A stretch of DNA of 64,000 nt from Xiphias gladius (GCF_016859285.1 NC_053417.1:22474706-22538705), one strand, 5' to 3'; counted from the stretch's first letter, positions 22,988 to 37,064 are shown. Notes: generated from the letters alone by a model not told the origin. Numbers and translations: made by a program.

Positions 22988-24800
22988 GTCACAGGGACGA
23001 CGCGGAGCGCAGAAAACCAAGTTTAACTGCGGTGCTTAGCCGCGCTTTATATTCGGAGGAAAAAAAAAACAACGTCTTTAAGGTCGGGTGTGCCCGGCGG
23101 AGCTGCTTGGAGAAGCCCTCTGGCTGGGGTCCGGGAAGAACGCTGACTGGTCTGAGAACAGCTGCGACTGACGATTTGATTGACAGATTGACGGAGGTGG
23201 CTTTACGTGGCGCCAGCACGTAAACAAACAGACTAACACCGCGGGCTAACAGCCCGCTAGCTAGCTTTGAGCTTCATCACAACCGGATGAAACTTCGGAC
23301 ATTTCTTTTTTTTTTTTTTTTTTTTTTTTATTTTATTAAATGACGATAAACTTCAGAATAATAATTAAAAAAAAAAAAAACTGAAAATATTCAACGAATG
23401 TTTAAGTTCAGAGTGGCCAATATTAAAAAAGAAATAATTTAATCAACTACTTCATTTGAATGGTCTAATTTTAATATAGGCCAGTGTTTTGACTTGTCAT
23501 AGCAGGATAACAGGGTATCAACAGATTAAGTTATTAAAAAATCTTTAATTTACAAAGGGTTTTTTTTTTCCTAGCCTGCTATAAGGAATAATGTTATTAA
23601 ATATTTGAGTATCTAATTTACCTTTTTACATTACCTATTTTTTGATTAATTAATCCATCCATTCTACTGTCCATTTCTGCTGCTTATGCAGATCCAGGTG
23701 TGATTAAGTAACGAGATTATTAGGAATTATTGCGTCCTGCTTGGAAGTATATTTTTTGGCCAAAAATGTGATATAAATGTTAATGAATTCATGGACGTAG
23801 TAAATAATGCTAGGCTTTATCATCCATACTGGTTTACATTGATATCATTCATACTTTGCCCCCCCCCAAGCACCCAAAATAATCAGTTATTTCAGGTTTA
23901 AGAGCTAATTCCTCTGGCCAAGCCACTGGCAGTTGACTGTATACCTTTGACCTCCAGGTTTGACCCGGGCTTGGGTCGCTGTTGGAGTTGTGGTGTCTCT
24001 GGTGGATTATGCTGCCGCATTTTTACTGGAGTGATGGGTCCACCTAGTGCAGCAGGTAGAAGAAGCGCTGAGTAGTTCCTTTTGTAACACCTGTTAACAA
24101 ATTAAAAAAAAAAAAAAAAGTTGTTCAGGTTATTGTCTGTAAAGCAGGGAGTGCCAAATGTGCCACAGAGAACTTTTTTTTCCAACCAAACACCTACAGT
24201 AGACACCTGTTGCAACAAACACGTTGATTATCTGAGTAAGCTGCTATGAAAATCATCAGTGGGTGGTACAAGATACAACTCATTAAACCCTCTTCTTGGA
24301 ACAGCCTGGTGGGCTTTGGTTAGAATGAAAAAATGGGTCGTGGTTACCTACACCAGGGGTCTTCCTCAAAAAAAACATGATTATTGGAACCCAGGTGTCA
24401 CCCCCAAACATGTGGTACTGAAGTGACGAGAGCTGTTCCCAGCAGTTATCCTGCCTCGTGAAACAGGTCCCTGTTTTAGGGAAAACAGTCTGCACTACAA
24501 ATAATAATGATTACAATGGGGGAGCCTTTATAAAAAATTGGTCCCTTCCTGAAGTCCAGAATTTAAATAAAACAAAAAGACACAGGATAAGATAAGTTCC
24601 ATCAGGATTGTATTACATGGATAGCACTTTATACACGTCATAACATCAACGGATAAAGCAAAATGGATCTTCTGAACAATAAATTGCTTGTTTTATTCGT
24701 CTTTGCTGCAAATCGTCCAAAGCTAAAACATATTTAACTAGAATGGCACTCAGACCTCTGCCAAGGCCAGTGTCAAACAACATGCACAGGACTTAAGATA
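22988..24800. other. Promoter side of the LEM-domain gene and repeat-rich intergenic DNA
   Basis: From 22988 to about 23290 the sequence is richer in CpG, as expected of a housekeeping 5' UTR and promoter; no TATA box is evident. Beyond this lie a T-run at 23307-23329, several A-runs, and a 'ggtttgacccgggcttgggtcgctg' stretch near 23958 that resembles the promoter box and body of fish tRNA-derived SINEs. No coding exon was recognised. Confidence 0.5.
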
Positions 24801-24833
24801 AAAAAGAATTGAAAATTCATAGTAAAATATCCA

Positions 24834-24994
24834 GATCTGTCCCAAAATTTAATGGGGTCTTCCCTGGCCCATGCCCCATCGCTCCACCTAGTTCGGTGCA
24901 AATCGGTTCAGTGCTTTTTGCGTAATCCTGCTGACAAATAAAGAAACCAGCAAACAGACACGGCCGAGAACATAACCTCCTTGGCGAAGGTAAT
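24834..24994 (+). repeat. Fish interspersed repeat fragment ('cataacctccttggcgaaggtaatta' tail)
   Basis: The block reads 'ggtgcaaatcggttcagtgc', then 'cctgctgacaaataaag' and ends 'cataacctccttggcgaagg', a tail that recurs widely in percomorph genomes. It is probably the 3' end of a LINE or its SINE partner. Only this end is present. Confidence 0.55.
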
Positions 24995-27900
24995 TAGATG
25001 ACAATTTTTCTATCTCGCTGCTCTTCGAATGCAAATATGAAATGAAAAGATAGCAGGTATTTAGATCGCATTACAGTGATATTGGAGTTTTTGATCTGAA
25101 CAGACTTGATCACCTGCTGTGCCGTTTACCGTTGTGGACTTTGTGAACTGTACCATTTTCAGATTGGATCAACACATTTGTGATGTGAGAAAAACAACGT
25201 TTGTTTTCAGTGGGAATTTCCAGGGGGGTGAGGGGATTGAAATTGCCTGATCCAGATCCATCGGTTGTGTACATGTATGCTGCTTTATTATAAGATACAA
25301 ATATTATCACAACTAGATTTTGCATCCTTTTTTTTGTCACATTTTACCACTGAACTGTGAAGGGCCACCATTTGATATCGATTCACAGTGTTGTATGTAT
25401 CGGCCAGTAATTTAACAATGATTCGGAGCAGGCAGGTCAGAAAACTGTATGTTAAACTCACACAGTAAATACATCACTGTTCAAATGAGTGAGATATTGT
25501 GGTGTCCTTTGTTGTTCTTTAGCAATGTTTTACTGCTGTGGTTTTAAACATACTCTATCAAAGCATAACACATGCACAGTAGATTTCTAGTTAAGATTGT
25601 GGCATTAAAAATTAACACACAGATTGAATCTGAAATGCATACTGAAAGGTTTATGGTTAACATAAAATGTCTCATATCAAAAGCACTTGAGTCATCTGAG
25701 ACCTGACCTGCTTATACAGTATTTGCTTTGCACTGAGAAATAAAATTTGATTCAACAAGCCTGGTACAGATACTTTCAAGTTCTAGTCATGAGATATTCA
25801 ACAGAGTTATTCCGGGTCGAAGGCTGAATGCTCTCTGAATCCTTTTGAAAAATCTACTTGACAGGGAGGGTGGATGGAGCATGAGAGGCCACATTCGAAG
25901 GGCTTTATACAAGTGCTGTGATGGCTCAGTTGGCTATGGGAGCTTTATTACACGGTATCCTCTGACTTCGATCCAAAATGAGTAATAATTATTCTAAAAT
26001 CAAAATTAACATTGAATGGTCAGCTGTATCACTAAATCAAGCCAAAACAGGGGATTCATAAATGCCACTTTTTCGTTCAACAAATGTTGTAATTGTGACT
26101 GCGGTTTAGTACTGCCACAGGTCGGCACATAATCTTTGCTTGAATCTGGATCCCAGTTCACTTTAAGTTAACGAGAAGAACGATGAATGCCGAACGACCA
26201 ATAATTCTTATTTTCAGGTCACTGTCAGACAAATTAACATAGTAAACGAGATGAATTAAATTGCTTATTTTTGAAACTGAGTCCAAAAGAAAGGTCAAAA
26301 GCTGGACCGTCACAACATGGCAACTAAGTTTTTAGTTAAGATCAATTTGCCTCCAGGAATTTTCCTTTGACGTAAACATCTTTTTTCACCTCCGAGAATG
26401 AAAATATTTTTCTATAGATATTACGCTGTGGTATGATATGCTCCTCATGTTTCTAGTCATTTCATCACTGTAAAATAATAATCTTCTCTAATAACACTTG
26501 TCTTTTAACCGCTGAATAGTTACAAGACTAATAGGCAACAAGACAAACATAGCTTTGCAGTTGGTCCATATCTTAATTTGTGATTAACTCTAACTGTCCT
26601 ACAGAAAGTAACTAATGTATCACTGGAGTGAATAATCTTACCCCATATTTTTATTACTAGGAAAATATGGAAGCATTGCATATAAAAAATGGAAAAACAC
26701 AAAAGAACAATACCATTATATCAGCGGCTGTGACGTAGGTCTATTTCTTTCAGGATCAGTTTCAATGCATAACTGCTGTTTGTGGTAGAGTTGGGATTTT
26801 TAGAGCTTTATCTTTGTAGAGCTCTTAGATCTGTAAAGTCACAACTTTAATGAAAACCAACCAGTCGTTTCCCAGAAAACATCTCCAGGAAAATAACTAA
26901 CGTTAGCTCCAACTCAAAATATCTGTATCTGTCCCACATCTGCAAAAGTTGGATGCGAGGAAAGGCTCCAACTTTTGTCGGTGTCATTACATACAGTTTT
27001 AAAGGCTACAAATAACTGGGCTGAACACCAGAGAAGCTAAACTTACATGCCAAATGATGAGTATACCTTTAAGTTTGGATTCTGTTCATTGACTTTGTTT
27101 GAGTGACCTTAAATAACATTTCCAAATAAAAGAAAAGCATAGTAAAGACATCTTAAAAATAAAATTGTCGAAAAGTCAAACACAACTCCCCATGTTGACA
27201 GTCCACGGTGTATCCAATGGCTTTAAACCCTACATGACATGTTAGAAAGAACTCACATAGGAATAGAAAGCCATAAGACACAGTTGCGGTTTGATTTGGA
27301 AGACAGTGACACAAAATCTGTAAGTCAGAGGCAGTTTGAGAAATCCTGCAGTTAGAGCTGAAAGCTTAAAAACAAAGGGGGAAAAAATAGGGGCAGGTTG
27401 CAGACAGCATTCAGGATTTAAAACTCACATCCGCATGAATAATTAACCAAAGAAACTGAAAGTATTCATCTGAGGCCCAGGGGAGTAGAATGAAACTGTC
27501 TTGTGAGTCTTTAGACAGTAGTATTGTATTTCTCACAGCACAATCCCAAATAAATCGACCTCTATCCGATGCTTAAATCTAACGGCAATATCCTGCAAGC
27601 TGTTCAGTTCCTTAAGGGGTATGTAGAATAATCTTTGATTAAAAATGCAGTTTTAAATCAGTGTCTACAGGGAAAAGGTACAATGTTAATCAAAAGGATT
27701 TTGTTTCTGAATTTAAAACAGATTACGTAAAACTCTTTCTATATTCTGTAGCAACCCCCTACTTGACTTCCTCAAGCACAAAGGAGATCATTACCTCAGC
27801 ATTTTTATTCAACCACTGAGCACAGAAAGCTTAGCAGTTTTTATTAATAATATCAAAAATATTTTTGTAGATATACAGTTAACATTTTCCTGCAGTAGCC

Positions 27901-30900
27901 GATATGCCTCTTAAATCGAAGCCCTCATGCTGATGAGTTGTGCATCATTAATGCAAAGAAACACTACTATTATGCTCGATTGATTTCGTTATAGGTTTAT
28001 TCACGCTCCCATGACTCTTTAACCTTAAAGAAGTCAAAAAAAAAAAAAAAAAATTGTAACTTCAATTTATTCAGAGTCTTTTCCATCAATTGAACTCAAA
28101 TAGCCAACTATTTACAGCAATGTTAAGCACCAAACTGTTGGAAGTCCTTTGGACCATTTTCAACCCCTCAGTGAGTAGAGACTCAGCACTCGAGCTGTGC
28201 AGGCCAAATCTGCTCACCCAGATGTCTGCTCAGAAAACAGTAGCCTTTATAAAAACATGAAAAAATCTTGTGGACAGAGAGGAAACGGGCTACTATAGAG
28301 GACAGAGGAGGCATTTGTTGACATTGTATCAAGTGCAACGCTGAGGTATTTGAGGCACAGAGGGGCCAGGTATTTGTCAGTCAGTGTTCCTTGTGCTTTC
28401 ACTGTCTCCAACTCAAACAACAAAAGCCCCATTGAGACAGCCTCTTTTTTTTTCTCTGAACAAGCACACAAAGCTTCCTGTACTAGGCTGCAACTGTCCA
28501 GTACTGAGAAAACCAATTCTAGCCATCTTTTTATGCACCTGTTTCAAGTAATTCTGGCAGTGCAAGGGAGTAAAGCACTTTGTTAGGTAGTTTCCCATCT
28601 TTTCTCATAGCTTACATTTCACCTCGATTTTTTTTTTTTTTTTTTAATTCAGTCACTTAGTTCCAACATGTCTTGACTTCTATCATAAGACATCCTAACT
28701 TTATTCTAAAGAGACAGACACACGAAGCCGGGCAGGATTTTTTGGGGTAGTCAGACTAACCAAAAATCAAACTGTTTACACGGTTAGATTAATATCTCAT
28801 TGGCCTCATATATGCTGGATATTCACGACCTCTGACAGAGAATATTTCCAAATGATTGAGGGAAAGTGTTTACTCAATCAGCCTTTTCGAGGTTTGAAAA
28901 AAGACCACTGGCACTGAGCTATGGGGAGCCTGTGCTCATGCATGTCTCAGCATAAATTAGTAAAGCCCATGTGTCAGACTCTGTCCAGACAAGAAGGTGA
29001 ATCTGAGCCACAGGGAGGATTAGCTTTAATCCCTAAACATTGTCCATGGTCCCTCTCTGCTGGGAGCCAACTCAGGCAATCGTCAGTGGCCAGATGTTTT
29101 TAATGGCTTTAGATTACAGCCATGTTTAATATATTTGAATACATTCATCTTTTCTTTTGGCAGAAAGATATGAGCAGTGTGGAAATTTTCCCTAAGAAAT
29201 TGTAGATACAAAGCTGTAAGCTTCAATATTGCAAAGGACTAATATCCCCCTGTATGATAATTAGACACTGGTTTTGAATATAAAGATAAAGATGAAGATA
29301 AAGGGTTGGCACCTGATTTCTTATCCTATCCAGTACTCTTTATTCATATATTAAAACACAGCTAAGCACCTTCCACTGGCACTCTAGACAAACACAACAC
29401 ATTAAAACACTGCATACAACACTCCAGAGCACCATTGAAGTTGCTTCTTATCCTCATTGTCAGTCTTGATGAAAACAAAAAGCTATTTTGAGCAGGACAC
29501 TCTACACTTCTGAAAGTAACAGTGACGTGCATTTAGGGCCGGATGCATTCTTATGCTATAAATCTGACTCTTACCTCCTTCTTCCTCTCCTGCGTCCCTC
29601 TCTGGAACCAGTATAGCATCCCCTCAGCCTAATACTGTATGAGGAGACAATGGGTAGTGGGGGGGAGGAGTTACTATGTGAGCTGGAGCTAGAGTGGGGA
29701 GACAGAGGGAGTAAAAGCAGAATGAAAACTGGGAGAGAGAGAGAGAGAGAGGGAGAGAGAAAGAGCGTGAGAGGGAGAAAGGGGGGCTCAGAATGGAGAT
29801 CACTTGCTTACAATACTCTCAAACCACAAATCTGATGAAACGTTACGTGAATGGCAATTCTAGGAGACCCCCAGCACCCCCACCCCCCCATCTCTCTCTC
29901 TGTCCACTCTCCCGTCCTCAGATGCAATGTCAGAGAAAACAGCAACGAGAAATCCCTCTTCACATGGGAAATGTAAGGAAAAACAAGAGACTGTGAAAGA
30001 ATGGGTCCTGATTTTAAACAAGTCCCTTTCTTTGGCTTTCTTTGAATGAGTTCTTAAGATTTCCAAGTTGGCAGAGTGCCCATGGGTCCTGGATGGGAAA
30101 GGATAAAAGAGGGGCTGAGGTAGGGGGGTAGTCTATTGTGTTTGTTCCCTTCCTTTCAGCCCTGGCACTCTAGTTGATCTTTGCAGCCAGTTGCTGAATA
30201 TTCCAGTCACTTATCCCTCAGCTGTATACAGAAAACTCACATTTTTATCATTTTAATCTCCATTCGTGCACATTTTTTCTCCCGACGATGACACATATCT
30301 TTGTCTTTGTCAAACTGCACATACAGTACTGACGGATTGGGCGTAAGGTTTAAAACTGAAACCCGCGACCAATAACAATTTACTGAATGAGCCGCGGCTT
30401 CATGTCAGCACTGATCTGAAGATTTTGGCGTCTTTAGAGTCTCTTACTCTTTGTTTAGGCCTCTTTGTCCACCTAACAATCCATCACTAGCAGAGGGAGA
30501 ATACTGTTTTGCCTGGTGAATCTGGGATGAAGACAGCAGGTGCTGTTGCCCCTCTCTGAGTCACATTCACTTACAGCTTTCTCCCCCCTCCATCCGTTTC
30601 CTCTACTAATACACCCTCCTCCCCCTGTGTGTGCAAGGGGGGGGGGGTTGGTAAGATAGGGAGAATGAAGCATTGAATAATGAAGCACAAGCAGCAAACC
30701 CAGAGAAAAGATACAGTTTGCTGAAGGTTTTTAATGAGTGACGTCACATTGTTCTGGTCAGAATGGCTAATGAACTGTGTGACACGGTGCAAATGCGATC
30801 ATGTAAAGGATTAATGCAACTGCATCTCTTGTCAGTCAGCGCTGTGCTTCTCACCGCTGCTTGTGCTGCATCAGTGCCGCAAGAGAAGCCCTGTTTTCAC

Positions 30901-32040
30901 TCACAGTCTACCCCCCTCCTCCTCCCTCCTCTCCCTTCACACCCTTCCCTACCCTCTTCCTCTTGCTTTCCCTCAAATAGACACACAGACTCGGTTCATT
31001 ACTATTCACCAGGTTCCACTAAGACACGCATCATTGCTCTGCTCTCTACAACTGTGTCAGGAGAGGCGGGTGGGGGGGAGGAGGACAGGGGCAAGGAGAA
31101 GAAGGGAAAAGCAAAAGACATCTTAGGAAGGAAAAAGAATATATCACCATTGTGTTTTCTGTGTCCGAATGTGTGTACAAACATATATTACCAGACAGCT
31201 GCATGCATGAGTTGTTCTCCTTTCAGGCTCTGACAGAAAAAATCTTCAGGGGAACAAAGCGGGATCAGTCCTCAATACAGATATGTGTTATCCTTTGTGG
31301 GGTTTTAAATTCATCACTTGCCTTTCATCACATCTACTGAGGTCGTACACTCTATCACAGCATTCAAATTATTATCTGCGCTGATATACTGACAAAGCAC
31401 TTCATCCATGAAAATGGGCACAGTGCTTGATTTCTATTCCTGTGTTGGCTCGGTGTAAGCCTTCTATACTCTAGAACAATCTGTCACATCCACTTCAAGA
31501 AAACCATACTTCACTGTGAAACTAATCCTTTTGTTATGCTACTTTTGATTTTACTCTTTAGTCAGACGTTCTCAATAGATTACACTGATGCCTACAAATA
31601 CAGCAAAGTCCCAAGTAAGGATGCTGCAGTGGTAACCTAACCATAAAATCATACGAAAATTAGATAGTTTGGATAAGGTAGGCTCCGACAGTAGATGACA
31701 TCAGTGGCAGTGGCTGTGTCATTCACCCTGATCTGCTGTTAAAACATACGAGATGAGCAGTAATATTGGAAGACCTTCGATGCTACTACATTTATAGCAT
31801 CTAGCATAAAACGATGAAAAAAAGAGGGTGTATATATTCTTTACATATATATATTTATAACCTTTCTTTTTTTCTTAGTTCAGATCAATTTATTTGGGTT
31901 CAAGAGCAGATTTCACTCTGTAGCGGGGTTTGTTGCACTTGAACTCCACTCTCTCTTTCTCAAGGTTTAAAACAAAAAATGAATAATCTCCGTAAGGATC
32001 GGATTTTTTCACAAAATGTGATGTGGCGGTGGTTTACTCT
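24995..32040. other. Gene-poor intergenic stretch
   Basis: I found no exon chain here. The part 25000-28900 is notably free of recognisable transposons and long open frames. From 29640 to 31130 the sequence becomes purine- or pyrimidine-rich with GA runs (29731-29760), C runs and (CTCC)n-like tracts. Poly-A runs occur at 28037 and 28631. An isolated 60-bp segment with splice-like borders (29575-29634) is discussed under rejected items. Confidence 0.5.
25917..25980 (+). other. Degenerate tRNA-like sequence (pseudogene or SINE head)
   Basis: TGGCTCAGTTGG at 25922-25933 fits the A box of RNA polymerase III genes, and GACTTCGATCC about 40 bp later fits a B box. The span between them is right for a tRNA-derived unit, but the acceptor and anticodon stems do not pair convincingly. 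It is a tRNA pseudogene or the head of a tRNA-derived SINE, not a working tRNA. Confidence 0.35.
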
Positions 32041-32044
32041 CAAC

Positions 32045-32352
32045 TAGAGCTGCAACGTTTAGTCAATTGACAAAAAATTAACTGGCAACTATTTTGACAA
32101 TCGATTAATCATTTAAATATTTTTTCTTTTGCCAAAATGACAACAACTGGTCGATTCCAGTTTCTCCAATGTTTGACATTTGAATAATTTTCCTAATCTT
32201 CTATGATATTAAACGTTTTAGGTTAGGCTTAGGCTTTTGGAAATTGTGATGGGCATTTTTTTTTTTTTTTACTATTTTCTAGCAGCCTTTAGACCAATCG
32301 AAGAAATAATCAACATATTAATTGATAATGATAATCGTCGTAGTTGTAGCCC
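32045..32352. repeat. Interspersed repeat with 'agagctgcaac...gttgtagccct' ends, copy 3
   Basis: This is the best preserved of the three copies. The ends AGAGCTGCAAC and GTTGTAGCCCT are imperfect inverted repeats, with TTAATC-rich blocks just inside and 'ccagtttctcc' and 'gggcattttt' blocks in the middle. It is non-coding and most likely a MITE. Confidence 0.65.
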
Positions 32353-35016
32353 TGCTGTAACTCCTGTGAGCTGACCTTGAGTTGCATCTGATGAGTAATA
32401 CTGTATATTCCCTGGATTTGTTTTAAAGTAGAGCCCACCCTACACACTGAAATCCAACTGAGAGGTATTAGTGTCAGCTTTACAGCATCCAAAGAGCAAA
32501 TTAGAACAGTTTCCCACCAAGAATCTGAAGGTGATGTCTGAGTACAATTTGCTATGAAATTCAGAGACTTTGGAAATTATGTACTGTAGATTAATATCAG
32601 TTACAAATGTTCTTGTATATTTTCTTGATGTTTAACATGATGGCAGGCAATCATAAAGACATAGGTCACTGTGCAAGACAAAGTGTAGATTAGGCAACAA
32701 CTGGCCACTAATACACCAGTCATAGTGAGGTCAGTAATAACCATCACTAACAGCACTGAGCATTGGAGTATAGTTAGCCAGTATAACAAGGATCAACACG
32801 TACAGCATCGCTCCATTCATCTGGAGTACAATGTGGGGGCTGGCTGACAGAAGCCATTATCTTCAGAGAGCTCCAGATGTGATCGGCTGCTGCGCTTTTA
32901 GAAATCCTAGGTGGGAATTCCTGATTGAAGTCTTTGGATAAGCATCGTCGCTTCACTGAACTTAAACTTGTATTCACGTAATATTAAAACCTGGACTGTC
33001 GGAGAGAAAGGCTCCGTACCCAGTCCAATACACTACAAAACTCATATGATATTCTGAAGGACTAAATGTGGACACATTACAATAAAAGAACAGCATTCTT
33101 TTAAGTTTAACAATAACCCTAGAGACGTATTAAAAGATCTCTTCTGCAAGATCAGGTTTTTTTTTTTTTTTTTTACTGCTTTCAAACCCTGTCTTGTAGT
33201 TACATTTATATATTACCATTGTGCAACAGCAAATATATTCTGTTAGAGACATAATGCCATTTTTAGCAGTACAAAAACATAGCAATTCCTCCACTGGGAA
33301 AAAACTTATATAATCCATTGTGTTTCCCATCAACATGTAACTGGCAAAGCAAATTAGTAGGCTAACCAACCTTCTAGACAGGTTTTGTGCTGTCCTTTTA
33401 AATAATGTATCTTTAGTGCATCTCAAAACAGGTTAAGATGTTAGTCAGTGCTTAAACTTAGATCACTTTCATTTCTGTTTTAGCATATTTGGAATGGTTT
33501 CCTCTTATCTCTAAAATGAATTCACATGAAAGTGACTCTCCAGATTTCTCTGAATAATTATACTCGCATAACATTTTTGATCCACCCATATACTTACTTT
33601 CACTAATGCTTAATGTATTAATTTCTAGCAGCTCGTTTGAAGGCACACAACTTTGTCTGCCCTGCAGACATATCTGCATACCACATATCCCTGGCTCTAC
33701 GTTGAGCCAGAGGAGATGTGGAGGGGTTGCACTGCAGGGCATTTCCAACCAGGGCTTCGGGGACTAAGTGGAGAAATGTGAATAGGTGGCAGATACATTT
33801 CTTATTGCTCCAAGAGGAGCCTGTGTCATGCCTACTTGAGCTAATCCCCACTCTTGTGTTAATGCACTGAATTATGTATGCTTGCCTGAGTTGACAGGTA
33901 ATGATGCACAAACATCTTGTGACTTCCTCTTTCTCATGGACAGTCAAATGTTTATTTTATCTTATTTCATCATTCATGTATGATTAAATATACACACAGA
34001 TTTAGGGCAAAATATTCATCTGGCTTTGGAAGTATTAGCATGTAATTCATGGCATTTACTCCACTTTTATCATACGTGGCAACATGTGCTTTGCTCTGCA
34101 AGCTCAGTGGACTCCAAAGGGACACAGTATATAGATAAAGCAAACAGTAGACGAGGGGGAAGAACAGTGAGAAAAAAATAGCAATCAGATTATGATTCCT
34201 GTCACATTGCCCTGGCACGGTCTCAGGTCTCTGATGGAGAGTTGGCTAAATGTCAGCCTATGGAGATGAGACGGAGAGTAGCGAGGCAACACTGCTCTTG
34301 TCCACTTTAAACCCTGTTACTGATGTCTTGTCTCTTTTTGTGGCTGCCAGCAGCAAACCGTGTGTCAGCCTGAAAAAGAGACACTCTGCTCTGAGTGTGT
34401 GTGCAACAAGAAGTATGTGTTTTTGTGTTTGTGTTTGTGTTTGTGTGTCATCATGGCGAAATATGGTCGTGGAGACTTGTACTGTAGCGGGAGCTTCCAC
34501 AGAGGCAGTTTGAGTAATTCTGCAAATTGGGAGGCGCCGGGAGGAGTTCAAAGGTGGGTGTGGTCCGACCCATGTGTACTGAGTACTCATATAATAATGT
34601 AGTAAAGACTACTGAGTACTCATGTATTAATGTAGTAATAACTACTGACTACTGAAGGGTCGAAACATTAACATGTAGACAGGCATCGCGGCTGGTGGGA
34701 TTCCGTCACAAGACAGTCTCTAATTATATTTATATAAAAGCAAACCTGATTGATTTTGCCATGAATTGTGGATGAATGCAGTACTTATACACCATCTAGT
34801 GGTGACACTAGATGGTGAAAAAAAACAGGACTTCAAGTCCCCCTCGGATCTAAAATACTTTAATTCACTTGGATGTTTGACTTGGACTCGCTTTGCGGAA
34901 TGATGGAGAGTTTGACATTGGGTAGACCACGTACAGGCATAATTTTGTGACATGGATACACAACTAGCTTGGAGGCCAGTTGTGGCACAGTGTACAATTT
35001 ACACAAGTGTGATATG
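32353..35016. other. Intergenic DNA with small repeats
   Basis: No gene is supported. Items seen are a T-run at 33158-33174, a (TGTGTT)n-like tract at 34421-34448, a roughly 33-bp direct repeat of 'tactgagtactcat...' at 34575-34640, and a 12-bp perfect inverted repeat at 34790-34817. Confidence 0.5.
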
Positions 35017-35586
35017 CATTGGTGGAAAGTAACTAAGTATATTCACTCAAGTAAAGTACTTAAGAACAATTTTGTAGTGCTTGTTCTTTTCCAGTGTATT
35101 TCAATTTTATACGGCTTTATGCTTCTACTCCACTACATTTTTGAGGCAAATATCTTTTTTCTATTTTTTTACTTCACTACATTTATTTGACAACTTTAGT
35201 TACTGACTGCTTCGGAGATTAATACTATAAATAGTAAATATAATCAACAAATGAATGAATATGAATTATTATAGTTTAAGCTACCCAGTAGTATATGAAG
35301 TAGTTCAAATTAGCCCTGCCTTTACCTACTGTAACATTAAAATGAGGTTTACACATAATGCATCAATGATTATAATCAAACAATGTACACTATTATTTTG
35401 AAACAGGCCATTCTGCACTTTTACTTTTTATAAAATCATGTATATTTTATATATTTTATTTTACTTGATGAAATTTGTTTTGTGTAATATTTTAAATGCA
35501 GGACTTTCCTTGTAGCAGAGTATTTCTAAATTGTGCTATTGCTAATTTTACTCAAGCAAAAGATCTGAGTACTTCTTCCATCACAG
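35017..35586. mobile_element. hAT-like non-autonomous element, complete copy with 8-bp target duplication
   Basis: The 570-bp element starts CATTGGTGGAAAGTAACTAA and ends TACTTCTTCCATCACAG. GTGATATG flanks it on both sides (35009-35016 and 35587-35594). The 8-bp duplication and the C-N-G-T-GG-type ends support a hAT origin. The interior has no open frame. Other copies are at 21942-22581 and, partly, 62700-62878. Confidence 0.88.
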
Positions 35587-37064
35587 GTGATATGGAAACT
35601 TGCAGCCTGCAGCAAACATACACTGATAATTGACTTTCCAGTGAAGCAGGAGACAGCCTGCGTCTAGCAGTTAAACTTCCAAAATGAACAACATTTGCAT
35701 ATTTGTAGATTGTGGATTTTTCAGAGAGAAAGATGCAATAGATGTAATTTCAAGAATTGGTACATGCACAGTGCCTCTTCCCAATCTAACCTATGTAAAT
35801 AAGTTCATTCAAAACAGATGTCCTACTTCAGTAACCAGAATTTGCTGTTGATTTTTAACACCTCCTTGCACACCTCTAAGATTACATTAGTTGACAATTA
35901 CCTGAAGAAGTCATCTTGTTTTGCCATATCTCCAGAAGAGGAAGTGGGTGTTAATGAATGCCTTTTGTGTAAACACATATATTTCTCTGGGTTTAGTACC
36001 CGACCAGCGTCTCCACCTTGTAGGACATGTTGGCAAATCAGTTACACAGCTACGCTTTGTACGCTGCGTTAGTCTGACATATAATACTGTGTAGAAAGAT
36101 ACAATCACAGGAAAATTATTGTCCTATGGTGTAACAGTTGCAAACATAGTGCATGCTGAAATCAGACAGGCTGAATCATGGCAAAGGAGCAAGATTTTTC
36201 ATAGATATGCATCATATTTCTGTATTATGGGGAAAAAACGAACTAGTAAACTCACCTTTCATCCAAGATAAGTCATTGATTGCTGAGAGCACAAAATCAC
36301 ACATTAAAAAGAATGCAAGAAATCAAAGATACAACAGGTTTGTAACATCGTCATAGTAACACATAATACAAAAAAATTCCTAGTGTCCTTGTCCTTCACA
36401 AAATCCAGGTTAAAGCTGACTAAATTTGGACTTGTAATAATAAGCCTGTGTTGTGATTTCTTTAGTTTCCCCCTATTGCAACCCTGCCGGAAGCCCATAT
36501 TTGGCCACAACCAGTAAAGCTTTGCCTCTCCTATGCAATCATTAAGGGGATTAGGTATTAAGTCCTTTCTTTTATTCATACCACTGAGGGTCAAGTAATA
36601 CAGCACATTACTCACCATTTTTCACTATAGAATACACATGTTTAAATCCATTAAACAAGTACGTGTAAGCTTCCCACATATCTAAATAATGTCTTAGGCT
36701 TGAGATGCACTGCTTCTGCTAGTGCATATATTGGCTTGACATCCTTTCTGAAATGGGGTCAAGCTAAACATAGTGTCATATCACACACATTATCCATCAT
36801 CAGATACTCTCCTGAACTTTTAGAGTGACACACGCGCGAGCGCGCAAGACCAAAGGGATCAAGAAAGTTCAGAGAAATTCTAGAAAAACAAAATACAATT
36901 CAATAACAACAGTATGGAAATTTTACTCCTTTTATTACATTGATTTTCACAAATACTATAAACGTACTGTTTGATTGATCCCAGGGAGAAATTATGTTGT
37001 TACAGCAGTCAACAATCCATCAACAGTCTACAGCCATGCAGTGGATCCGTGAGGCTGTACTCAG

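Noticed and set aside
22988-23020. Upstream in-frame ATG for the LEM-domain protein
   Set aside because: It would add [11 protein letters not shown] before the conserved MPVFVEDP start; the family begins at the latter.
28921-29103. + strand frame starting MGSLCSCM, resembling a lipidation start
   Set aside because: No domain, no neighbouring exon and repeat-free intergenic context; probably chance.
29575-29634. 60-bp minus-strand segment with acceptor- and donor-like borders and an ATG (MLYWFQRGTQERKK)
   Set aside because: It looks exon-like in isolation, but no partner exons were found on either side, so a gene cannot be supported.
30763-31233. 156-codon + strand open frame
   Set aside because: Composition follows the local CTCC/GA-rich low-complexity tracts; no family match.
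36828-36848. Alternating CG/CA tract (cacgcgcgagcgcgc) as a possible Z-DNA or regulatory site
   Set aside because: Too short and isolated to support a function.
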